This document shows positions 41,313-50,773 of a DNA stretch of 64,000 nt, piece after piece. The number at the start of each line of letters is the position of its first letter. The stretch's first letter is position 1. The notes beneath the pieces were generated by a model, which saw only the letters and a list, made by a program, of their open reading frames with translations, did no database searches and had not been told where the DNA came from. The translations under genes were made by a program, and so were the position numbers. Origin of the DNA: Closterium sp. Naga37s-1 (lineage: Eukaryota > Streptophyta > Zygnematophyceae > Desmidiales > Closteriaceae); the NCBI GenBank assembly GCA_947471745.1, contig CANJKZ010000142.1:806001-870000 (forward strand), read 5' to 3'.

Positions 41313-44300
41313 TCAAGAAGTGAGCAAGTGAGACCAAGTAGGCACAAGGCCTAGAACAGTACAGAAACACTGATGATCACAAGGCTGAAGTGCCTTGGTG
41401 AAGATATCAGCAGTGTTGGCGCGAGAGGCCACGTAAGCAAGACGAAGCTGACCACGCTGCTGCAACTCTCGAGCAAGGAAGTAACGCAGAACGATGTGCT
41501 TCGTCCTGTGCTCCAGTCTGTGCACCTGACACAAGGCAATCATGGCCTTGTTGTCGACGTACAGAACTGGAGGAGCACGAGGCGGCTCTCCCAAGTTGGT
41601 CAGCAAGTAGGTGAGCCAGCGTAACTCCTGTGCAGCCATGGCCCCTGCGTAGATCTCAGCCTCACAACTGGAACTGAGAACAGAAGACGAGCGGGTAGAC
41701 CGCCACGAAACAGAGCCGGAGCCAAGGCTGAAAGTGTAACCCTGTGACGACCGCTGCGTAGCCAAGTTGTCAACCCAAGAAGCGTCTGCGTGGCCAGTGA
41801 GGACAACTTGAGCCCGTCCTCCAAGCACGAGCCCCATGCCCGACGTACTGCACAAGTAGCGCAACACCCTCTTTTGGCCTCCCTGTGCTCTGGTCGGTGT
41901 CTCCCGGGCGCAACGTAGCGTGCCAGGATGCAAAGAGGGTAGGCAAGGTCAGGTCGAGTGCAGGTCATCAGGTACATGAGGCAGCCCACAAGCTCTGGAT
42001 ACGGGCCACTCGGCTCTACGGACTCATCCGAAGTCAGAGCTGAGAGCGAGTGACTGGTTGGCAGAGGAGTGGACTGTGGCCAGGAGAACGTGAAGCCGAA
42101 GCGCTGAAGGACCTGCTGCACCATGTGTGACTGAGTCAAGGTAATGGTGTCAAGATAGCTGCGTAGCTCACCCAGGTCTGTGCACGTGTGTCTCTTCTGC
42201 AGCTCCAACTTCACAAAGGCCAGTCCAAGTCGTCGACGTACACGGGGATGTAGAACGGCGGCAGAGAAGTGTCGGTGCGTAGAAACAGCGACGGGTCAGC
42301 AGTCGAAGGAGCAAACCCAAGAGCCGCAAGCGTCGTCCTCAGTGTGTCGTGCCAGTCGCGAGGCGCCTAGCGGAGACCGTAGACTGGCCGCCGGAGGCTC
42401 CATTGGGTACCTGCAGGAAACGACCCAGTGAAGCCAGGTGGGCGGCGCAGCCAGATCTCCTCATGCAGGCTGCCCTGTAGGAAGGCTGTGCTGAAGTCAA
42501 GAGAGTGAAGCTCGTAGTCACGCTGAGCGGCGACGTGCAGCAGCACCCGAAGAGTGGTCATCTTCGGGGTAGGGGAGAAGGTCTGGAAGAAGTCAACTCC
42601 CTGTCGCTGACTGAAGCCTCGAGCAACGTAGCGCGCCTTGAAGACAGGCGGAGAACCTGGCGGCCGCTTCACCCTGAAAATCCACATGCCACTGACGATG
42701 TTCGCCCCAGGTGGGGGAACCTCGTCGACGTAGGGGCCTGTGGACTTCCAGGAAGCCATCTTTGCGTCCATGGCTGTCTGCCACTGAGAGGAGTAGGGAC
42801 CCTCTATCGCCTCTGCGTAAGAGCGCGGGGTCGGGATGTCTGGTGCATCCGGGTCTCCCTCAGGTGCAATCAGCATGGACACAAGATGAGGTATAGCAGC
42901 TGCAAAACACTCAAAGTCCTCCTGCCTGTCCTCAAGGACGTCCGTGCCAAGAGCACACTCACCCCCGACGGACGGAGGACAGACAGACTCAGACTCAGCA
43001 ACAAGACTAGCGGCGTAGTCGAGGCGATAGGCGGCATCAAAGTCAACAAGCTCAGCAACTAGGGCAGACGCAGCAGTGGACTCAAACGAAGGGTCAGTGA
43101 CAACAGTGGCTAGAAGAAGTGTGACAGTAGGACTGGCAGCACGAGCAAGGTCTGACGGCGGGTCAGGGACGTCAGGAAGAGAGGACGCAGGAGGAGACGG
43201 CAGAGGGACACGCTGTGGACCAGAGCAAGGACGAAGTGCCATCTGGTGCGTGCCTGGGACAGGAGGAGGACGCGGACGCGGAACACGACGACCAGTGCGA
43301 ACAGCGCGAACAGGCGACGCAGAACGAGACGCAGGCTCACGACGCTCTGTAAGGGAGTCTGTCTGCTCAGCGTAAGGAAAAGGAGCAGGCAGTGGGGAGG
43401 CTGGATGTAACTGCGGCTGCGACTGGTCAAGCGGTGGACACAGTAAGGGAGGAGTAAGGCCAGTAGAAAGCGGGAGACCAAGAACCTGCTGAAGCAGTGG
43501 AACGATGTACGGTCGCGGCCGCACAGTGCCTCTAGAACCAGCACCGACAGCACCAGCACCCCCAGCTCCAGGGTCTCCAGCTCCAACGCCTGCAGTGCCA
43601 CCAGCTCCAGCAGCTCCAGTACCTCCAGTACGAGCACCTCCGGGACCAGCGGCTCCAGCACCTCCAGCAGCTCCAGCTCCAGCGCCTCCAGCTCCAACTC
43701 CTGCAGCACCTCCAGCTCCAGTAGCTCCAGTACCTCCAGTACGAGCACCTCCGGGACCAGCGGCTCCAGCACCTCCAGCAGCTCCAACTCCAGCGCCTCC
43801 AGCTCCAACTCCTGTAGCTTCTCCAGCTCCAGCAGCTCCAGTACCTCCAGTACGAGCAACTCCAGGACCAGCGGCTCCAGTACCTCCAGCACCTCCAGGA
43901 CCAGTAGCTCCAGCACCTCCGGCTCCAATGCCTGCAGCACCACCAGCTCCAGCAGCTCCAGAACCTCCAGTACGAGAACCTCCGGGACCAGCGGCTCCAG
44001 CACCTCCAGCACTTCCAGGACCAGGGCCTCCAGTGGCAGGCCCCCCAGCTCCAGCAGCGCCACTCTGAAGACTCCAGCGCCGAGCAAACCACTCGCGCAG
44101 CTGCGGTGGAGAGAGAGGCTCCCGCTGTGACGAGGCACCCGGAGAACCTCCAGTGCCTCCAGTACCTCCAGGACCAGCAGCTCCAACACCTCCAGCACCT
44201 CCAGGACCAGCAGCTCCAGTGCCTCCAGCTCCAGGGCCTCCAGCGGTAGGCCCCCCAGCTCTAGCAACGTCACTCCGAAGGCTCCAGCGCCGAGCAAACC

Positions 44301-46094
44301 ACTCGCGCAGCTGCGGTGGAGAGAGAGTCTCCCGCCGTGACGAGGCACCAGGAGAACCTCCAGCAGACAAAGTACCTCCAGGCGCAGCACGCTTAGGCCC
44401 ATCATCCCCAAGCTCAGCACCCCCAGGCTCTGGACGCTCAGGCTCAGCACCCCTTGGCTCCGCACCCGCAGACTCAGCAACCCTAGGCTCGGCATCCCCA
44501 GGCTCCGCACGCTCAGGCTCAGCACCCCCCGGCTCCGCACGCTCAGGCTCAGCACCCCCAGACGCAACACCCCTAGCAGCACCACCCCCAGCAGCACCAG
44601 AGTCGAGGCAGCGCGGATCCAAGGGATCAAAACATCAGGGACCTCCCCCTTGCTGCGCAAGGGGAAGACCGTGGTGTAACGCGAGTAGTCGTCAACAACC
44701 AGCAGAAAGTAGCGCTCGCGGCCCTGTCCACGGACGCGGGCTGGGCCCCACACGTCCATGTGGAGAGTCTCCAGGGGAGCAGTCGTCGGGGGAAACGAGG
44801 AGGAGTGAGGAGCGGCGCGCTGCCGCCCCTCGACACAGGGAAGGCAGGGAGGGGCAGGCGAGGGTGGGAGGGGAGGCAGAGACTTGGGAAGACCAGAGAC
44901 AAGGAGACGGGAGTGCATGCCACGGATGCGCTGCACTGAGGGGTGACCAAGGCGGTGGTGCCAGAGGAGGGTCCGGTGCGACAGGGCGCGACACGAGCAG
45001 GGGGCCGCTAGCTGACCTGACGCAGACGCAGGCGCAGCTACCTGAGGAGACACAGTAGTCAGTGTGTACAAACTCGACCCAGGCCGACGTGTGAACGTGG
45101 CCAGGTGCCGGCCAGTCCGGGAGCACGTACAGATCGCCACACGCTGCCCTCCTGGAGTAAAGGTGTCAACCCATACATCCTGAAGGACGGCGTTGCTTAC
45201 CAAGTTCGTAGAGAACGAGGGGAGGTGAAGACCTGACAGTGAGCCAGACGGAACCGCCGGACACGGGAGAACAGTGGAGGAACGTGCAAGAACTGGGCCC
45301 CCAGAGGGGTCAGCCAGATAGACAGCAACAGGTGCAGGGAGCGGTGTGACTGCGGTACTATCGCAAAAGAAACAGCGGGAAGCACCTGAGTCAAGCGTGA
45401 AGGTGTGCAAGGCCGCAGCAGGCGCAGTACTAGAGAGAGCAGACTCACTAGCACCTAGAGCAGCAGCCTCTATACCTGGGTCTCGCGGCACCCACAGGTA
45501 ACAGTCACCCTCAGCACTAACAGTCAATGCATACATGGCAGTATGGATAGCATCATAGTCAAGAGCAAATATATCCACACCCTGCCTAAGCAGCTCCAGC
45601 CAGCGGGGGAGCTCAGCCGCGTCGCCAAACTCTTCACGCCAGACGTCGCTCAGATAGGCGAAGCAGCGGGACTGTGTGTGACCAACTGTCCCGCAAGTCT
45701 GACCAGCCCGATCACCTGTACGAATGACGTACGGGCAGCGAGTAGTACTCCGAGACGCCCCACGCTGAGCGTACCACTCACGAAGCTGCAGGGGCGTAAG
45801 GGTCTCGCGCGGACTCCGCCGCAGCTGCATCTGGCCACCGCCAGAAACTCCCCACTGACCAGCTCCAGGGCGACTGCCACTACGGCCGCCGCCACAACCC
45901 CAACTAGTGTACCACTCACGAAGCTGCTGGGGCGTGAGGGTCTCGCGCGGACGCCGCTGGAGCTGCATCTGGCCACCGCCAGAAACTCCCCACCGAACAG
46001 CTCCACCGAGACTGCCTGTACGGCCGCCATCACCACTCCCACTGCTGCCACCACCGCCGCCACCACTCCCACCGCTACCACGAAGAGACGTCAT
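41313..46094 (-). pseudogene. I-e gag(NC)-protease-(truncated integrase)-RT-RNase H
   Basis: The frame opens at 46094 in the Gly-rich gag region, with no capsid part. It carries two tandem RRPRETLTPQQLREWY-type modules, a zinc knuckle C-X13-C-X4-H-X4-C, protease TLDSGASRCFF and integrase as far as PLRSKGEVPDVLIPWIRAA (44622). There a deletion of about 600 bp, with a frame change, removes the second catalytic Asp and the Glu and enters the GGAEPERAEP linker. The linker frame runs to RRPVYGLR and a TAG (42367-42369, CAG in siblings). Further right-to-left, YVDD is followed by a deletion and frame changes. RNase H (41313-41930) is mostly open and ends in TGA. Confidence 0.9.
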
Positions 46095-46870
46095 AGCGGG
46101 CAGTAGGGTAGGTCAGGGCGGCGGTCAGCAGGGCGGCGTACAGGCAGGGCAGGGTCGGGCGGCGGCCAGCAGGGCAGCTCCAGAGCAGAGCAGGGCGGCG
46201 CGGCGGCGAGCAGCGCGCGGGCAGGTCAGGGCGGCGCAGCGGCGAGCGGCGCAGCGGCGAGCGTCGCGCGGGCAGGTCAAGGCGGCGCGGCGGCGAGCGG
46301 CGCGCGGGCAGGGCAGGGCGGCGCAGCGACGAGCGGCGCGCGGGCAGGGCAGGGCGGCGCGGCGGCGAGCGGCGCGCGGGCAGGGCAGGGCGGCGCGGCG
46401 GTGAGCGGCGCGCGGGCAGGGCAGGGCGGCGCGGCGGCGAGTGGTGCGCGGGCAAGGCAGGGCGGCGCGGCAGCTAGTGGCGCGCGGGCACGGTAGGGCG
46501 GCGCGGCAGCAAGCGGCGCGCGGGCAGGGCACGGCGGCACGGGGCAGCGACGAGCGGCGCGTGGGCAGGGCAGGGCGGCGCGGCACGACGACGAGCGGCG
46601 CGCTGGCAGGCCAGGGTGGCGCGGCGTGGCGACGAGCGGCGCGCGGGCAGGGCAGGGTGGCGCGGCGCGGCGACGAGCGGCGCGCTGGCAGGCCAGGGCG
46701 GCGCGGCGCGCGGGCAGGGCAGGGCGTGCACGAACGGCGCGACGCGGGGCAGGGCAGCGCGGCACTAGCAGGGCGGCGCGACGGGTGGTGCCGCGTTACA
46801 CGGGCAGCGAGTTATACGATGGGCCCTAAAAAAAAAAAACAGTCCTAGGAGAGGACCTGCTCTGAAACCA
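46095..46870 (-). repeat. I-e leader: 36-bp tandem repeats, PBS and hairpin
   Basis: Units of 36 bp containing GGGCAGGGCAGGGCGGCGCG recur from about 46260 to 46720. The PBS (TGGTTTCAGAGCAGG) lies at 46856-46870. GTCCT and AGGAC (46842-46846, 46852-46856) form a 5-bp stem overlapping it, comparable to that of I-a and I-d but with different bases. Confidence 0.75.
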
Positions 46871-46996
46871 TGTCAGAAGAATGAACGAGAATGGATGAAC
46901 TAGCAGCAAGATGGGTACAAGTAGCTAACCCTAATTGGGTTGTACCCCATATGGGCTACCCCACTATAACACAGCATGTAGCATATAAGTTTGACA
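46871..46996 (-). repeat. 5' LTR of I-e
   Basis: A 126-bp LTR. It lacks four bases present in the split left copy. The TSD CCAAC follows. Confidence 0.9.
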
Positions 46997-47002
46997 CCAA
47001 CA

Positions 47003-47110
47003 ACAAGTATTGTTTAAGAAAAACTATTAAAGTGTGCGCAATAGTTCAAAAATGAGAATGTGATTTAAAGAACTGACGATGTAATGAAAGTGACGGGGAA
47101 TTATAGGGGG
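47003..47110. other. Spacer between D1 and D2
   Basis: 108 bp of AT-rich sequence between the outer end of the D1 5' LTR and the D2 5' LTR. No gene is seen. Confidence 0.4.
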
Positions 47111-47537
47111 TGTTAAGATTGGTGAAATGAGAACACTGAGCATTCCTATCAGTAGCAAATGAAGAGTGCAAAAGCGAGTACGAATGTGAAGGGTCAGAAA
47201 GACGTGAAACGTCGTGTACGGTAGGCAGCATCTGGACCGTCGAAGCAGAAGCAACGGACAACTGCAGCAAGAAGGATTTGGCGGGAACAGGTTCGTAACC
47301 GGTTCCCGCATCGCACGGTTGTGTTTCGCTGCAATAAGGGAATGCACCCCTTAGAATTCATGGCTGGCTAGGACGTTTTGCTTTCCTTCTGTACTACTAT
47401 ATATACCTACATATGCCTTTGTTATGATCACTTCACTCTATTTATACTTGCTATATCTGAGGCCTACACTTTTCGCTGCAATTACTCTGTGCAAACCTTC
47501 TTGAGGATCTTGACACGATCAACTTCGGATCGCAACA
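47111..47537 (+). repeat. 5' LTR of family III fragment D2
   Basis: It starts TGTTAAGATTGG and ends GGATCGCAACA directly before a PBS. It shares blocks with the D1 LTR (GAATG.ACCC, a GGCTGGCTAGGA-like block, TTATGATCA), so I assign it to the same family. The left edge is inferred from the TGTT/AACA ends only. Confidence 0.6.
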
Positions 47538-47560
47538 TGGTATGAGAGCGATTCAGGAAT
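47538..47560 (+). promoter_or_regulatory. D2 PBS (initiator tRNA-Met type)
   Basis: TGGTATGAGAGCGATTCAGG. The first 12 bases match the initiator tRNA-Met complement with a single change. Confidence 0.65.
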
Positions 47561-47599
47561 AATTCGCACTGCCACCCCCGACTTTCTCGGCAAACTAAG

Positions 47600-48418
47600 G
47601 TGGCGCCCAGCACACGGTCGCACGTAAGGATGGCCGAAGGATCAAGAGGTCAAGAAAATCCTACGGCTGAAGCCCAACCCAACCCGATTGCGACATACGT
47701 GGTGATGATGACAATCAGCACCGTCACACTCAAACGACTCCTTCAGCAATTGTCAACCCTGAAGCAAGACTTCCAGACATTGCGGAATAGCAATGCGAGA
47801 ACCTCCTCCCAACCCTCTTACCGGCCGCGATTGGCCACGATACCGCCACGCATGACGCAAATAGATCAACACCCAAAGTCTCACGCCCAAGCAATGACGC
47901 AATCCTCTCAGCTCAATAAAGGATACCGAATAATCTAAAAAATCAAAACAAGTTCTTTCTTCGAGGGCAAGGATTTCTACACCCGGCGCTACGAGCTGGA
48001 GCTGCTGCTGCAAAACGCTCAGATTCATCATTACTTTGACGACAGCTACGCGGGACCCTCGGCCGACACTGACGACACCAGAGCGCAATACTACAACGAC
48101 TCGCTCATGGCTTACAGCGAGTTGTTGCGCAACATGTCCCATAAGAATACATGCAGCTGGGCATTCGTTCACACAAAACAACACCTGCTCCAGCACATGG
48201 AGAAGGGCAACAACTACATAAACCATTGCCGGAGCATACGTGATCAAATTGCAAAGCACGGGAGTTCGATTGCGGAAGAAATATTCGTTACCATCGTGCT
48301 TGCATGACTCGGCCCCGAATGGCGACCGCAAGGCACTCCTCCAGCAACAGTGGGCTATCTCGGAAGCCGCCCTTTGCGCCGCTTCTCGTCAAACAACAGG
48401 ATACGGATCAGCACTGGG
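47600..48418 (+). pseudogene. D2 gag, first part
   Basis: A start-proximal frame (47600-47938) is followed, in another frame, by KDFYTRRYELELLLQNAQIH, then YYNDSLMAYSELLRNM and SSIAEEIFVTIVLA. It matches the D1 gag (EKAQYYNESLLAYAA, IDDMFVTVILADMGPE). A TGA at 48304-48306 and frameshifts break it. I-h is inserted at 48418/48419, and the zinc-knuckle part follows at 49682. Confidence 0.7.
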
Positions 48419-49307
48419 TGAGCTGACAAGCTATCTTGGCTTGCGGATCACCCGGGACAGAGCACAGCGCACCATCACCTTGACTCAGTCACACATGGTG
48501 CAGCAGGTCCTTCAGCGCTTCCGCTTCACGTACTCCTCGCCTCAGCCCACTCCTCTGCCTACCGGTCACTCGCTCTCAGCTCTGCCTTCGGATGAGTCCG
48601 TAGAGCCGAGTGGCCCGTATCCAGAGCTTGTGGGCTGCCTCATGTACCTGATGACCTGCACTCGACCTGACCTGGCATACCCTCTTAGCATCCTAGCACG
48701 CTATGTCGCTCCCGGCCGTCACCGGAAGGAGCACATGGATGCCGCTAAGAGGGTGTTGCGCTACTTGTGCAGTACGTCGGGCATGGGGCTCGTGCTTGGA
48801 GGTCGGAGCGACGTTGTCCTTACGGGTCACTCAGACGCTTCTTGGGCTGACGACCAGGCTACGCAGCGGTCGTCTCAGGGTTACACCTTCAGCCTTGGCT
48901 CTGGTTCAGTTTCTTGGCGTTCTACTCGCTCTTCTTCTGTTCTCAGCTCCAGTTGTGAGGCTGAGATCTACGCCACAGCCATGGCTGCACAGGAGTTACG
49001 CTGGCTCACCTACCTGCTGACCGACCTGGGAGAGCGGCCTCGTTCTCCTCCAGTGCTGTACGTTGACAACAAGGCCGCCATTGCCTTGTGTGAGGAGCAC
49101 AGACTGGAGCACAGGACGAAGCACATCGCTCTGCGCTACTTCCTTGCTCGAGAGCTGCAGCAGCGTGGTCAGCTTCGTCTGCGTTACGTGGCCACTCGGG
49201 CCAACACTGCTGATGTGTTCACCAAGGCGCTTCAGCCTTGTGACCATCAGCGTTTCTGTACTGTTCTAGGCCTTGTGCCTACTCTCCCTCACTTGCTCAC
49301 TTCTTGA
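48419..49307 (+). pseudogene. I-h RT C-terminus and RNase H
   Basis: Open from the junction: GELTSYLGLRITRDRAQRT, LVGCLMYLMTCTRPDLAYPL, SWADDQATQRSSQGYTF, SSSCEAEIYATAMAAQELRW, VLYVDNKAAIALC and ANTADVFTKAL, ending in TGA. It lacks YVDD and everything upstream. The upstream ATG at 48240 gives an out-of-frame gag-fused 355-codon frame that I regard as fortuitous. Confidence 0.85.
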
Positions 49308-49538
49308 CTCTGCTTGTACTGTGATCTCTATATATATATACCTGCATGTTTACTCTTGTTAGGTTGTGATCACTGTACCTCTTGTTATATTATCAAACTG
49401 CATGTGAACTGGTCTTGTGACCACTTGCTTGTGCTCGGAATTTGTGTGGTTTCCTTGAGATCCACCCTGAGCTTGCTTTGCTTTGCTTTGACTGGTCTTG
49501 TGACCATCTGGTTGTCTCCCACTTAGCCTATGGGGGTG
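49308..49538 (+). promoter_or_regulatory. I-h 3' UTR: twin hairpins and PPT
   Basis: TGGTC-TTGT-GACCA occurs twice (49410-49423 and 49493-49506). Both have the GGTC/GACC stem, whereas the first hairpin of I-a has GGCC/GGCC. The PPT CTATGGGGGTG ends at 49538. Confidence 0.65.
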
Positions 49539-49676
49539 TGTCAAACATTATACATGTTCATATTGTGTAGGCTATAGTGGGTTTAGCCTTAGGGGGTACA
49601 ACATTGCTAGGGTTTCCTACTTGTATCACCCTTCTGCCTAGTTTCACACATTCTCGTTCAGTTCTACATTCTAACA
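49539..49676 (+). repeat. 3' LTR of I-h
   Basis: A 138-bp LTR that starts TGTCAAACATTATACATG and ends CATTCTAACA. Its sequence is distinct from the I-a and I-g LTRs but has the same block order (TAGGCTATAGTGGG, GGGTACAAC, TAGGGTTTCC). Confidence 0.85.
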
Positions 49677-49681
49677 CTGGG

Positions 49682-49799
49682 AGCGCCCCGTGCCGCGGCG
49701 AGAACGACTCGCCTTCTACACCGACAACAAGAAAGAGCGACGACCGCTGTGCCTCTATTGCAAGGTACAAGGTATAGAAAAGAACAAAGAACCAAAGGG
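49682..49799 (+). pseudogene. D2 gag, zinc-knuckle part
   Basis: Reads RPVPRRERLAFYTDNKKERR followed by PLCLYCKVQGIEKNKEP. This resembles a CX2C knuckle start with the His lost. It is cut at 49800 by I-g. Confidence 0.5.
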
Positions 49800-49929
49800 T
49801 GTCAAACATATATGCTATAGTCTGTGTAGGCTGTAGTGGGGTAGTTCAGATAGGGTACAACATTTCTAGGTTTCCTACTTGTACCCAACTGCTTGCTAGT
49901 TCAATTATTCCTTCGTTCTCATTCTGACA
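49800..49929 (+). repeat. 5' LTR of I-g
   Basis: A 130-bp LTR that starts TGTCAAACATATATGC and ends ATTCTGACA. It is close to the I-a LTR. Confidence 0.9.
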
Positions 49930-50773
49930 TGGTATTCTGAGCAGGTTCCCTCATGGGCCCACCACTGAAAATTTCCTTCCTGCCCGAAGCGCGCTGTCGC
50001 GCCTGCCTCTCCTGCGCCGTCGCGCGCCCTGTCCTGCTGTCGCGCTAGTCGCGACCCTGCCTAAGCCGCCTGTCGCGACCTAATCCGCTGCCCGTCGCGG
50101 CCCTGCTTTGCCGCCCGTCGCGGCCCTCTCCTGCCGCCCTACGTCGCGGCCCTGCCCTGCCGCCCTACGTCGCGGCCCTGCCCTGCCGCCGCCCGCGGCC
50201 CTGCTTTGCCGCCCGTCGCGGCCTACCCTCACCGCCCGTCGCGGCCCTACCCTGCCGCCCCTCGTCGCGGCCCCTACCTTGCCGCCCGCCGCGGTCTCTG
50301 CCCTGCTGCTGCTCGTCACGGCCCTGACCTACCGCCGCCCAGCCGCGGCCCTGCCCTACTGCCGCACTGTCGCGGCCCTGCTCTGCCGCCGACGCGTCGC
50401 GGCCCTGCCCTTCGGCCGCCCCAGACGCGGCCCTGCCCTTCCGCCGCCAAGTCGCGGCCCTGCCCTTCTACCGCCCCAGTCGCGGCAGCCAATTGCGGCC
50501 CTGCCCTGACCGCCAACTGCGGCCCTGCCCTGCACCCGCCCTGGTAAGCAACCGCGCCGCACAGCCGAGCCGCGCCGCTCCTCCGAGCCGCGCCGCCCTG
50601 CCGAGCCGCGTCGCCGAGCCGAACCGCGCCGCCCAGCCGAGCCGCGCCGCCCTACCGAGTCGCGCAGCCCTACCGAGCCGTGCCTCCCTTCTGAGCCGCA
50701 CTGCCCTCCTACTGCTGCTTCTGCTGCTACTGCTGCTACTGCTGCTTCTGCTGCTACTGCTGCTTCTGCAGCT
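49930..50773 (+). repeat. I-g PBS and GC-rich leader
   Basis: The PBS is TGGTATTCTGAGCAGGTTCC. It is followed by irregular repeats of CGCGGCCCTGCCCTGCCGCC (50040-50530), CCGAGCCGCGCCGCCC repeats (50570-50700) and (CTGCTA/TCTG)n just before the gag start. Confidence 0.75.

Larger units (their letters stand above)
36749..46996 (-). mobile_element. Family I Copia element I-e, carrying nested I-f
   Basis: It is flanked by CCAAC (36744-36748 and 46997-47001). The left LTR is split by I-f (36749-36839 plus 41084-41122, 130 bp); the right LTR is 46871-46996 (126 bp, with a 4-bp deletion and several substitutions). The element without I-f is about 6.0 kb. It is defective: no capsid region, integrase catalytic core deleted, frameshifts in RT and no PPT. 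Confidence 0.92.
22104..47002 (-). mobile_element. Old family III Copia element D1, host of four later insertions
   Basis: The left LTR (22104-22489) and an eroded right LTR (about 36349-36748 plus 46997-47002) share long aligned blocks such as ACCTTGATCATAG and ACAAGATGATTATAAT. Between them, on the minus strand, are gag, protease, integrase, RT and RNase H remains in the correct Copia order. The total span includes the family II LTR with I-d inside and the I-e/I-f pair. D1 itself is about 7 kb. No TSD is recognisable, consistent with great age. Confidence 0.8.
48419..49676 (+). mobile_element. 5'-truncated family I insertion I-h
   Basis: This carries only the last part of a family I element: RT C-terminus, RNase H, 3' UTR, PPT and one LTR (49539-49676, 138 bp, ending CTAACA). 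CTGGG flanks it on both sides (48414-48418 and 49677-49681), and D2 gag continues on both sides. No 5' LTR exists. CTGGG also occurs at this point in sibling elements, so microhomology-mediated joining cannot be excluded. Confidence 0.75.

Noticed and set aside
48240-49307. Gag-RT fusion protein of 355 codons
   Set aside because: The upstream part is out of frame with D2 gag. The open frame across the junction is accidental.
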